DNA of 64,000 nt from Atherix ibis (Eukaryota > Arthropoda > Insecta > Diptera > Athericidae), in assembly GCA_958298945.1 (NCBI GenBank), contig OY282608.1, forward strand, positions 16,531,933-16,595,932, given 5' to 3'. Both the position numbers and the translations under genes were made by a program. The notes beneath the pieces are model-generated. The model saw only the letters and a list, made by a program, of their open reading frames with translations. It had not been told where the DNA came from and ran no database searches. Below are positions 1-12,779 of the stretch, piece after piece. Each line of letters starts with the position of its first letter. The first letter of the stretch is position 1.

Positions 1-1626
1 ACAAATCAACAAACCAACAAGCCAACAAACCAACAAACCAACAAACCAACAAACCAGCAAACCAACAAACCAACAAACCAACAAGCCAACAAGCTAACAA
101 ACCAACAAACCAACAAATTAACAAGCCAACAAACCAACAAACCAACCAACCAAGTAACCAAAAAGCCAACAAACTAACAAACCAACAAGCCAACAAGCCA
201 ACAAGCCAACAAGCCAACAAACCATCAAACCAACAAACCAACAAACCAACAAACCAACGAGCCAACAAGCCAACAAACCAACAAACCAACAAGCCAACAA
301 ACCAACAAACAAATAAATCAACAAACCAACAAACCAACAAACCAACAAACCAACAAACTAACAAACAAATAAACCAACAAACCAACAAACCAACAAGCCA
401 ACAAACCAACAAACCAACAAACCAACAAGCCAACAAACCAACAAGCCAACAAACCAACAAACCAACAAACCAAGTAACCAAAAAGCCAACAAACTAACAA
501 ACCAACAAGCCAACAAGCCAATAAACCAACAAACCAACAAAGCAACAAGCCAACAAGCCAACAAACCAACAAACCAACAAGCCAACAAACCAACAAACCA
601 ACAAGCCAACAAGCCAACAAACCAACAAACCAACAAACCAACAAGCCAAAAAACCAACAAACCAACAAGCCAACAAGCCAACAAACCAACAAACCAACAA
701 GCCAACAAGCCAACAAACCAACAAACCAACAAACCAACAAACCAACAAACCAACAAACCAACAAACCAACAAACCAACAAGCCAATAAGCCAACAAACCA
801 ACAAACCAACAAACCAACAATCCAACAAACCAACAAGCCAACAAACCAACAAACCAACAAACCAAGTAACCAAAAAGCTAACAAACTAACAAACCAACAA
901 GCCAACAAGCCAACAAACCAACAAACCAACAAAGCAACAAGCCAACAAGCCAACAAACCAACAAACCAACAAGCCAACAAACCAACAAACCAACAAGCCA
1001 ACAAACCAACAAACAAATAAACCAACAAACCAACAAACCAACAAACCAACAAACCAACAAACCAAAAAACCAACAAACCAACAAACCAATAAGCCAACAA
1101 GCCAACAAACCAACAAACCAACAAGCCAACAAACCAACAAGCCAACAAGCCAACAAACCAACAAACCAACAAACCAACAAACCAACAAACCAACAAACCA
1201 ACAAACTAAGTAACCAACAAGCCAACAAACCAAAAAACCAACAAGCTAACAAACCAACAAACGACCAAACCAACAAGCCAACAAGCCAACAAACCAACAA
1301 ACCAACACAAACCAACAAGCCAACAAACCAACAAACATACAAACCAACAAGCCAACAAACCAACAAACCAACAAGCCAACAAGCCAACAAACTAACAAGC
1401 CAACAAACCAACAAACAAATAAACCAACAAACCAACAAACCAACAAACCAACAAACCAACAAACCAACAAACCAAAAAACCAACAAACCAACAAGCCAAC
1501 AAGCCAACAAACCAACAAACTAACAAACCAACAAACGAACTAACCAACAAACCAACAAGACAACAAGCCAACAAACCAACAAACCAACAAACCAACAAAC
1601 TAAGTAACCAACAAGCCAACAAACCA
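1..1626. repeat. Array segment alpha, copy 1 (runs off the left edge)
   Basis: This segment matches 5,379-7,004 at a constant offset of 5,378 bp, including rare variants such as ACAAATCAAC at position 1, the AACCAACCAACCAAG run near 141, ACGACCAAACC near 1261 and CAACACAAACC near 1306. The match breaks at about 1,626, where CCAAAAAACC here faces CCAACAAACC in the other copy. The first few hundred bases also match 3,171 onward (offset 3,170). Matching register-shifting indels make common descent by duplication, rather than chance, the only sensible reading. Confidence 0.85.
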
Positions 1627-2599
1627 AAAAACCAACAAGCCAACAAACCAACAAATTACCAAACCAACAAGCCAACAAACCAACAAACCAACAAGCGAAC
1701 AAGCACCCAAACCAACAAACAAACAAGCCAACAAACCAACAAACATACAAACCAACAAGCCAACAAACCAACAAACCAACAAGCCAACAAGCCAACAAGC
1801 CAACAAACCAACAAGCCAACAAACCAACAAACCAACAAACCAAGAAGCCAACAAGCCAACAAATCAACAAACTAACAAACCAACAAACGAACTAACCAAC
1901 AAACCAACAAGACAACAAGCCAACAAACCAACAAACCAACAAACCAGAAAACTAAGTAACCAACAAGCCAACAAACCAACAAACCAACAAGACAACAAGC
2001 CAACAAACCAACAAACCAACAGGCCAACAAACCAACAAACCAAAAAACCAACAAACCAACAAACCAACAAACCAACAAACCAACAAACCAACAAGCCAAC
2101 AAGCCAACAAACCAACAAACCAACAAACCAACAAGCCAACAAACCAACAAACCAACAAACAAAGTAACCAAAAAGCCAACAAACTAACAAACCAACAAGC
2201 CAACAAACCAACAAACCAACAAACCAACAAACCAACAAACCAACAAGCCAACAAACCAACAAACCAAAAAACTAACAAGCCAACGAACCAACAAGCCAAC
2301 AAACCAACAAACCAACAAACCAACAAACCAACAAACCAACAAGCCAACAAACCAACAAACCAACAAGCCAATAAACCAACAAACCAACAAACCAACAAAC
2401 CAACAAGCCAACAAGCCAACAAACCAACAAACCAACAAGCCAACAAACCAACAAACCAACAAACCGACAAGCCAACAAACCAACAAGCCAAGAAACCAAC
2501 AAACCAACAAACCAAGTAACCAAAAAGCCAACAAGCCAACAAGCCAACAAACCAACAAACCAACAAGACAACAAACCAACAAACCAACAAGCCAACAAG

Positions 2600-3869
2600 C
2601 CAACAAACCAACAAACCAACAAACCAACAAGCCAACAAACCAACAAACCAAAAAACCAACAAACCAACAAACCAACAAGCCAACAAGCCAACAAACCAAC
2701 AAACCAGCAAGCCAACAAACCAACAATCCAACAAACTAAGTAACTAACAAGCCAACAAACCAACAAACCAACAAGCCAACAAGCCAACAAACCAACAAAC
2801 CAACAGGCCAACAAACCAACAAACCAAAAAACCAACTAACCAACAAACCAACAAACCAACAAACCAACAAACCAACAAGCCAACAAGCCAACAAACCAAC
2901 AAACCAACAAACCAACAAGCCAACAAACCAACAAGCCAACAAACCAACAAACCAACAAACCAAGTAACCAAAAAGCCAACAAACTAACAAACCAACAAGC
3001 AAACAAGCCAACAAACCAACAAACCAACAAAGCAACAAGCCAACAAGCCAACAAACCAACAAACCAACAAGCCAACAAACCAACAAACCAACAACCCAAC
3101 AAGCCAACAAACTAACAAACCAACAAACCAACAAGCCAAAAAACCAACAAACCAACAAGCCAACAAGCCAACAAATCAACAAACCAACAAGCCAACAAAC
3201 CAACAAACCAACAAACCAACAAACCAGCAAACCAACAAACCAACAAACCAACAAGCCAACAAGCCAACAAACCAACAAACCAACAAATTAACAAGCCAAC
3301 AAACCAACAAACCAACCAACCAAGTAACCAAAAAGCCAACAAACTAACAAACCAACAAGCCAACAAGCCAACAAGCCAACAAGCCAACAAACCATCAAAC
3401 CAACAAACCAACAAACCAACAAACCAACGAGCCAACAAGCCAACAAACCAACAAACCAACAAGCCAACAAACCAACAAACAAATAAATCAACAAACCAAC
3501 AAACCAACAAACCAACAAACCAACAAACTAACAAACAAATAAACCAACAAACCAACAAACCAACAAGCCAACAAACCAACAAACCAACAAACCAACAAGC
3601 CAACAAACCAACAAGCCAACAAACCAACAAACCAACAAACCAAGTAACCAAAAAGCCAACAAACTAACAAACCAACAAGCCAACAAGCCAATAAACCAAC
3701 AAACCAACAAAGCAACAAGCCAACAAGCCAACAAACCAACAAACCAACAAGCCAACAAACCAACAAACCAACAAGCCAACAAGCCAACAAACCAACAAAC
3801 CAACAAACCAACAAGCCAAAAAACCAACAAACCAACAAGCCAACAAGCCAACAAACCAACAAACCAACA
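2600..3869. repeat. Array segment beta, copy 1
   Basis: Matches about 4,808-6,077 at offset 2,208 bp (276 monomers). Landmarks shared in order are AAACTAAGTAACTAAC near 2,733, the CCAACTAACC junction near 2,832, AGCAAACAAGCC near 2,998 and CAACCCAAC near 3,090. Part of it (about 2,836-3,166) has a further copy at about 4,212-4,542 (offset 1,376). Boundaries are good to about 20 bp because they were read by eye. Confidence 0.8.
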
Positions 3870-4807
3870 GGCCAACAAACCAACAAACCAAAAAACCAAC
3901 TAACCAACAAACCAACAAACCAACAAACCAACAAACCAACAAGCCAACAAGCCAACAAACCAACAAACCAACAAACCAACAAGCCAACAAACCAACAAGC
4001 CAACAAACCAACAAACCAACAAAGCAACAAGCCAACAAGCCAACAAACCAACAAACCAACAAGCCAACAAACCAACAAACCAACAAGCCAACAAGCCAAC
4101 AAACCAACAAACCAACAAACCAACAAGCCAAAAAACCAACAAACCAACAAGCCAACAAGCCAACAAACCAACAAACCAACAGGCCAACAAACCAACAAAC
4201 CAAAAAACCAACTAACCAACAAACCAACAAACCAACAAACCAACAAACCAACAAGCCAACAAGCCAACAAACCAACAAACCAACAAACCAACAAGCCAAC
4301 AAACCAACAAGCCAACAAACCAACAAACCAACAAACCAAGTAACCAAAAAGCCAACAAACTAACAAACCAACAAGCAAACAAGCCAACAAACCAACAAAC
4401 CAACAAAGCAACAAGCCAACAAGCCAACAAACCAACAAACCAACAAGCCAACAAACCAACAAACCAACAACCCAACAAGCCAACAAACTAACAAACCAAC
4501 AAACCAACAAGCCAAAAAACCAACAAACCAACAAGCCAACAAGCCAACAAATCAACAAACCAACAAGCCAACAAACCAACAAACCAACAAACCAACAAAC
4601 CAGCAAACCAACAAACCAACAAACCAACAAGCCAACAAGCCAACAAACCAACAAACCAACAAATTAACAAGCCAACAAACCAACAAACCAACCAACCAAG
4701 TAACCAAAAAGCCAACAAACTAACAAACCAACAAGCCAACAAGCCAACAAGCCAACAAGCCAACAAACCATCAAACCAACAAACCAACAAACCAACAAAC
4801 CAACGAG

Positions 4808-6077
4808 CCAACAAGCCAACAAACCAACAAACCAACAAGCCAACAAACCAACAAACCAAAAAACCAACAAACCAACAAACCAACAAGCCAACAAGCCAAC
4901 AAACCAACAAACCAGCAAGCCAACAAACCAACAATCCAACAAACTAAGTAACTAACAAGCCAACAAACCAACAAACCAACAAGCCAACAAGCCAACAAAC
5001 CAACAAACCAACAGGCCAACAAACCAACAAACCAAAAAACCAACTAACCAACAAACCAACAAACCAACAAACCAACAAACCAACAAGCCAACAAGCCAAC
5101 AAACCAACAAACCAACAAACCAACAAGCCAACAAACCAACAAGCCAACAAACCAACAAACCAACAAACCAAGTAACCAAAAAGCCAACAAACTAACAAAC
5201 CAACAAGCAAACAAGCCAACAAACCAACAAACCAACAAAGCAACAAGCCAACAAGCCAACAAACCAACAAACCAACAAGCCAACAAACCAACAAACCAAC
5301 AACCCAACAAGCCAACAAACTAACAAACCAACAAACCAACAAGCCAAAAAACCAACAAACCAACAAGCCAACAAGCCAACAAATCAACAAACCAACAAGC
5401 CAACAAACCAACAAACCAACAAACCAACAAACCAGCAAACCAACAAACCAACAAACCAACAAGCCAACAAGCCAACAAACCAACAAACCAACAAATTAAC
5501 AAGCCAACAAACCAACAAACCAACCAACCAAGTAACCAAAAAGCCAACAAACTAACAAACCAACAAGCCAACAAGCCAACAAGCCAACAAGCCAACAAAC
5601 CATCAAACCAACAAACCAACAAACCAACAAACCAACGAGCCAACAAGCCAACAAACCAACAAACCAACAAGCCAACAAACCAACAAACAAATAAATCAAC
5701 AAACCAACAAACCAACAAACCAACAAACCAACAAACTAACAAACAAATAAACCAACAAACCAACAAACCAACAAGCCAACAAACCAACAAACCAACAAAC
5801 CAACAAGCCAACAAACCAACAAGCCAACAAACCAACAAACCAACAAACCAAGTAACCAAAAAGCCAACAAACTAACAAACCAACAAGCCAACAAGCCAAT
5901 AAACCAACAAACCAACAAAGCAACAAGCCAACAAGCCAACAAACCAACAAACCAACAAGCCAACAAACCAACAAACCAACAAGCCAACAAGCCAACAAAC
6001 CAACAAACCAACAAACCAACAAGCCAAAAAACCAACAAACCAACAAGCCAACAAGCCAACAAACCAACAAACCAACA
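4808..6077. repeat. Array segment beta, copy 2
   Basis: Second copy of 2,600-3,869 (offset 2,208). The match fails at about 6,077, where ACCAACAAG faces ACCAACAGG in the first copy. Nested with segment alpha copy 2. Confidence 0.8.
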
Positions 6078-7004
6078 AGCCAACAAGCCAACAAACCAAC
6101 AAACCAACAAACCAACAAACCAACAAACCAACAAACCAACAAACCAACAAACCAACAAGCCAATAAGCCAACAAACCAACAAACCAACAAACCAACAATC
6201 CAACAAACCAACAAGCCAACAAACCAACAAACCAACAAACCAAGTAACCAAAAAGCTAACAAACTAACAAACCAACAAGCCAACAAGCCAACAAACCAAC
6301 AAACCAACAAAGCAACAAGCCAACAAGCCAACAAACCAACAAACCAACAAGCCAACAAACCAACAAACCAACAAGCCAACAAACCAACAAACAAATAAAC
6401 CAACAAACCAACAAACCAACAAACCAACAAACCAACAAACCAAAAAACCAACAAACCAACAAACCAATAAGCCAACAAGCCAACAAACCAACAAACCAAC
6501 AAGCCAACAAACCAACAAGCCAACAAGCCAACAAACCAACAAACCAACAAACCAACAAACCAACAAACCAACAAACCAACAAACTAAGTAACCAACAAGC
6601 CAACAAACCAAAAAACCAACAAGCTAACAAACCAACAAACGACCAAACCAACAAGCCAACAAGCCAACAAACCAACAAACCAACACAAACCAACAAGCCA
6701 ACAAACCAACAAACATACAAACCAACAAGCCAACAAACCAACAAACCAACAAGCCAACAAGCCAACAAACTAACAAGCCAACAAACCAACAAACAAATAA
6801 ACCAACAAACCAACAAACCAACAAACCAACAAACCAACAAACCAACAAACCAAAAAACCAACAAACCAACAAGCCAACAAGCCAACAAACCAACAAACTA
6901 ACAAACCAACAAACGAACTAACCAACAAACCAACAAGACAACAAGCCAACAAACCAACAAACCAACAAACCAACAAACTAAGTAACCAACAAGCCAACAA
7001 ACCA
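5379..7004. repeat. Array segment alpha, copy 2
   Basis: Second copy of the block at 1-1,626. The rare variants (AAATCAAC at 5,381, CAAATAAATC near 5,688, ACGACCAAACC and CAACACAAACC near 6,640-6,690) fall in the same order and spacing. It overlaps the second copy of segment beta, so the two duplications are nested. Confidence 0.85.
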
Positions 7005-10000
7005 ACAAACCAACAAGCCAACAAGCCAACAAACCAACAAACCAACAAGCCAACAAACCAACAAACCAACAAACCAAAAAACCAACAAACCAACAAACCA
7101 ACAAACCAACAAACCAACAAACCAACAAGCCAACAAACCAACAAGCTAACAAACCAACAAACCAACAAACCAAGTAACCAAAAAGCCAACAAACTAACAA
7201 ACCAACAAGCCAACAAGTCAACAAACCAACAAACCAACAAAGCAACAAGCCAACAAGCCAACAAACCAACAAGCCAACGACCCAACAAGCCAACAAGCCA
7301 ACAAACCAACAAACCAACAAACCAACAAGCCAACAAACCAACAAACCAACAAGCCAATAAACCAACAAACCAACAAACCAACAAACCAACAAGCCAACAA
7401 GCCAACAAACCAACAAACCAACAAGCCAACAAACCAACAAACCAACAAACCGACAAGCCAACAAACCAACAAGCCAACAAACCAACCAACCAAAAACCAA
7501 GTAACCAAAAAGCCAACAAGCCAACAAACCAACAAACCAACAAGCCAACAAACCAACAAACCAACAAACCAACAAACCAACAAAACAACAAGCCAACAAG
7601 CCAACAAACCAACAAACCAACAAGCCAACAAACCAACAAACCAACAAACTAAGTTACCAACAAGCCAACAAACCAACAAACCAACAAGCCAACAAGCCAA
7701 CAAACCAACAAACCAACAGGACAACAAACCAACAAACCAACAAACCAACAAACCAAAAAACCAACAAACCAACAAACCAACAAACCAACAAACCAACAAA
7801 CCAACAAACCAACAAGCCAACAAGCCAACAAACCAACAAACCAACAAACCAACAAGCCAACAAACCAACAAGCCAACAAACCAACAAACCAACAAACCAA
7901 GTAACCAAAAAGCCAACAAACTAACAAACCAACAAGCAAACAAGCCAGCAAAACAACAAACCAACAAAGCAAAAAGCCAGCAAGTCAACAAACCAACAAA
8001 CCAACAAGCCAACAAACCAACAAGCTAACAAGCCAACAAACCAACAAACCAACAAACCAACAAGCCAAAAAACCAACAAACCAACAAGCCAACAAGCCAA
8101 CAAACCAACAAACCAACAAGTAAACAAACCAACAAACCAACAAACCAACAAACCAACAAACCAACAAACCAACAAACCAACAAACCAACAAACCAACAAA
8201 CCAACAAGCCAACAAGCCAACAAACCAACAAACCAACAAACCAACAAGCCAACAAACCAACAAGCCAACAAACCAACAAACCAACAAACCAAGTAACCAA
8301 AAAGCCAACAAACTAACAAACCAACAAGCCAACAAGCCAACAAACTAACAAACCAACAAAGCAACAAGCCAACAAGCCAACAAACCAACAAACCAACAAA
8401 CCAACAAACCAACAAACCAACAAACCAGCAAGCCAAGAAACCAACAAAAAAATAAACCAACTAACCAACAAACCAACAAACCAACAAACCAACAAACCAA
8501 AAAACCAACAAACCAACAAACCAACAAACCAACAAACCAACAAACCAACAAACCGACAAGCCAACAAGCCAACAAACCAACAAACCAACAAGACAACAAA
8601 CCAACAAACCAAGAAACTAACAAGCCAACAAACCAAAAAACAAATAAACCAACAAACCAAAAAACCAACAAACCAACAAACCAATAAACCAACAAACCAA
8701 CAAACCAACAAGCCAACAAGCCAACAAACCAACAAACCAACAAGCCAACAAACCAACAAACCAACAAACCAACATGCGAACAAGCCAACAAACCAACAAA
8801 CCAACAAGCAAACAAACCAACAAACCAACAAATGAACAAGCCAACAAACCAACAAACAAATAAACCAAGAAACCAAAAAACCAACGAACCAACAAACCAA
8901 CAAACCAACAAACCAACAAACCAACAAGCCAACAAGCCAACAAACCAACAAACCAGCAAGCCAACAAACCAACAAACAAACAAACCAACTAACCAACAAA
9001 CCAACAAACCAACAAACCAACAAACCAAAAAACCAACAAACCAACAAACCAGCAAGCCAACAAACCAACAAACAAATAAACCAACTTACCAACAAACCAA
9101 CAAACCAACAAACCAACAAACCAAAAAACCAACAAACCAACAAACCAACAAACCAACAAACCGACAAACCGACATGCCAACAAGCCAACAAACCAACAAA
9201 CCAACAAGACAACAAACCAACAAACCAAGAAACCAACAAGCCAACAAACCAACAAACAAATAAACCAACAAACCAAAAAACCAACAAACCAACAAACCAA
9301 CAAACCAACAAGCCAACAAGCCAACAAACCAACAAACCAACAAGCTAACAAACCAACAAACTACCAAACCAACAAGCCAACAAGCCAACAAACCAACACA
9401 AACCAACAAGCCAACAAACCAACAAACATACAAACCAACAAGCCAACAAACCAACAAACCAACAAGCCAACAAGCCAACAAACTAACAAGCCAACAAACC
9501 AACAAACAAATAAACCAACAAACCAACAAACCAACAAACCAACAAACCAACAAACCAAAAAACCAACAAACCAACAAGCCAACAAGCCAACAAACCAACA
9601 AACTAACAAACCAACAAACGAACTAACCAACAAACCAACAAGACAACAAGCCAACAAACCAACAAACCAACAAACCAACAAACCAACAAACTAAGTAACC
9701 AACAAGCCAACAAACCAACAAACCAACAAGCCAACAAGCCAACAAACCAACAAACCAACAAGCCAACAAACCAACAAACCAACAAACCAAAAAACCAAAA
9801 AACCAACAAACCAACAAACCAACAAACCAACAAACCAACAAACCAAAAAGCCAACAAGCCAACAAACCAACAAACCAACAAACCAACAAGCCAACAAACC
9901 AACAAGCTAACAAACCAACAAACCAACAAACAAAGTAACCAAAAAGCCAACAAACTAACAAATCAACAAGCCAACAAGCCAACAAACCAACAAACCAACA

Positions 10001-12779
10001 AAGCAACAAGCCAACAAGCCAACAAACCAACAAACCAACAAGCCAACGAACCAACAAGCCAACAAGCCAACAAACCAACAAACCAACAAACCAACAAGCC
10101 AACAAACCAACAAACCAACAAGCCAATAAACCAACAAACCAACAAACCAACAAACCAACAAGCCAACAAACCAACAAACCAACAAGCCAACAAACCAACA
10201 AACCAACAAACCGATAAGCCAACAAACCAACAAGCCAACAAACCAACAAACCAAAAACCAAGTAACCAAAAAGCCAACAAGCCAACAAGCCAACAAACCA
10301 ACAAACCAACAAGCCAACAAACCAACAAACCAACAAACCAACAAACCAACAAGCCAACAAGCCAACAAACCAACAAACCAACAAGCCAACAAACCAACAA
10401 ACCAACAAACTAAGTAACCAACAAGCCAACAAACCAACAAAGCAACAAGCCAACAAGCCATCAAACCAACAAACCAACAGGTCAACAAACCAACAAATCA
10501 ACAAACCAACAAACCAAAAAACCAACAAACCAACAAACCAACAAACCAACAAACCAACAAACCAACAAACCAACAAGCCAACAAGCCAACAAACCAACAA
10601 ACCAACAAACCAACAAGCCAACAAACCAACAAGCCAACAAACCAACAAACCAACAAACCAAGTAACCAAAACGCCAACAAACTAACAAACCAACAAGCAA
10701 ACAAGCCAGCAAAACAACAAACCAACAAAGCAAAAAGCCAACAAGTCAACAAACCAACAAACCAACAAGCCAACAAACCAACAAGCTAACAAGCCAACAA
10801 ACCAACAAACCAACAAACCAACAAGCCAAAAAACCAACAAACCAACAAGCCAACAAGCCAACAAACCAACAAACCAACAAGCCAACAAACCAACAAACCA
10901 ACAAACCAACAAACCAACAAACCAACAAACCAATAACCCAACAAGCCAACAAACCAACAAACCAACAAACCAACAAACCGACAAGCCAACAAACCAACAA
11001 GCCAACAAACCAACAAACCAACAAACCAAGTAACCAAAAAGCCAACAAGCCAACAAGCCAACAAACCAACAAACCAACAAGCCAACAAACCAACAAACCA
11101 ACAATCCAACAAGCCAACAAACCAACAAACCAACAAACCAACAAGCCAACAAACCAACAAACCAACAATTCAACAAGCCAACAAGCCAACAAACCAACAG
11201 GCCAATAAACCAACAAACCAACAAACCAAAAAACCAACAAACCAACAAACCAACAAACCAACAAACCAACAAACTAGCAAGCCAACAAGCCAACAAACCA
11301 ACAAACCAACAAACCAAAAAGCCAACAAACCAACTAGCCAACAAACCAACAAACCAACAAACCAAGTAACCAAAAAGCCAACAAACTAACAAACCAACAA
11401 GCAAACAAGCCAACAAACCAACAAACCAACAAACCAACAAGCCAACAAGCCAACAAACCAACAAACCAACAAACCAACAAGCCAAAAAACCAACAAACCA
11501 ACAAGCCAACAAACCAACAAACCAACAAACCAACAAACCAACAAACCAACAAACCAACAAACCAACAAGCCAACAAGGCAACAAACCAACAAACCAACAA
11601 ACCAACAAGCCAACAAACCAACAAGCCAGCAAACCAACAAACCAACAAACCAAGTAACCAAAAAGCCAACAAACCGACAAGACAACAAACCAACAAGCCA
11701 ACAAACCAACAAACCAACAAACCAAGTAACCAAAAAGCCAACAAGCCAACAAGCCAACAAACCAACAAACCAACAAGCCAACAAACCAACAAACCAACAA
11801 GCCAACAAGCCAACAAACCAACAAACCAACAAACCAACAAACTAAGTAACCAACAAGCCAACAAACCAACAAACCAACAAGCCAACAAACCAACAAACTA
11901 ACAAACCAACAAGCCAACAAACCAACAAACCAACAAGCCAACAAGCCAACAAACCAATAAACTAACAAGCCAACAAACCAACAAACCGACAAGCCAACAA
12001 ACCAACAAACCAACAAACCAACAAACCAACAAGCCAACAAGCCAACAAACCAACAAACCAACAAACCAACAAACCAACAAACCAACAAACCAACAAACCA
12101 ACAAGCTAACAAACCAACAAGCTAACAAACCAACAAACCAACAAACCAACAAACCAACAAGCCAACTAGCCAACAAACCAACAAATTAACAAGCCAACAA
12201 ACCAACAAACCAACAAACCAATTAACCAACAAACCAACAAACGAACAAACCAACAAACCAACAAACTAACAAACCAAAAAACCAACAAACCAACAAACCA
12301 ACAAACCAACAAACCAACAAACCAACAAACCAACAAACCAACAAGCCAACAAGCCAACAAACCAACAAACCAACAAGCCAACAAACCAACAAACCAACAA
12401 ACCGACAAGCCAACAAACCAACAAGCCAACAAACCAACAAACCAACAAACCAAGTAACCAAAAAGCCAACAAGCCAACAAGCCAACAAACCAACAAACCA
12501 ACAAACCAACAAGCCAACAAACCAACAAACCAACAATCCAACAAGCCAACAAACCAACAAACCAACAAACCAACAAGCCAACAAACCAACAAACCAACAA
12601 TCCAACAAGCCAACAAACCAACAAACCAAAAGGCCAATAAACCAACAAACCAACAAACCAAAAAATCAACAAACCAACAAACCAACAAACCAACAAACCA
12701 ACAAACCAACAAGCCAACAAGCCAACAAACCAACAAACCAACAAACCAACAAGTCAACAAACCAACAAGCCAACAAACC
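7005..12779. repeat. Mosaic octamer array with a roughly 1.1-kb internal duplication
   Basis: No gene or unique sequence. A segment at about 6.9-8.0 kb recurs at about 9.6-10.8 kb; the offset grows from about 2,705 to 2,761 through indels of whole monomers. The irregular CCAAAAACCAAG register break at 7,490 recurs at 10,251, and the GCAAAAAGCCA variant near 7,968 recurs near 10,729. The first ACATGCGAAC module of the window lies at 8,772. Otherwise only A- and G-type monomers with scattered variants. Confidence 0.75.

Noticed and set aside
140..170. GTAACC punctuation motif as a CENP-B box
   Set aside because: It lacks the CG-containing core of the CENP-B box; the resemblance is only recurrence in a satellite.
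8832..9263. + strand frames of PTNQQTNK repeats (also near 26,862, 33,422, 36,356, 37,860, 41,516, 43,532, 47,957, 49,277, 51,742, 55,351, 57,079 and 57,487), prion-like Q/N-rich proteins
   Set aside because: Translation of the A/C strand of the octamer. The ATG comes from rare ACATGC or AATGAAC variants copied by duplication, and frames end at the next T variant.
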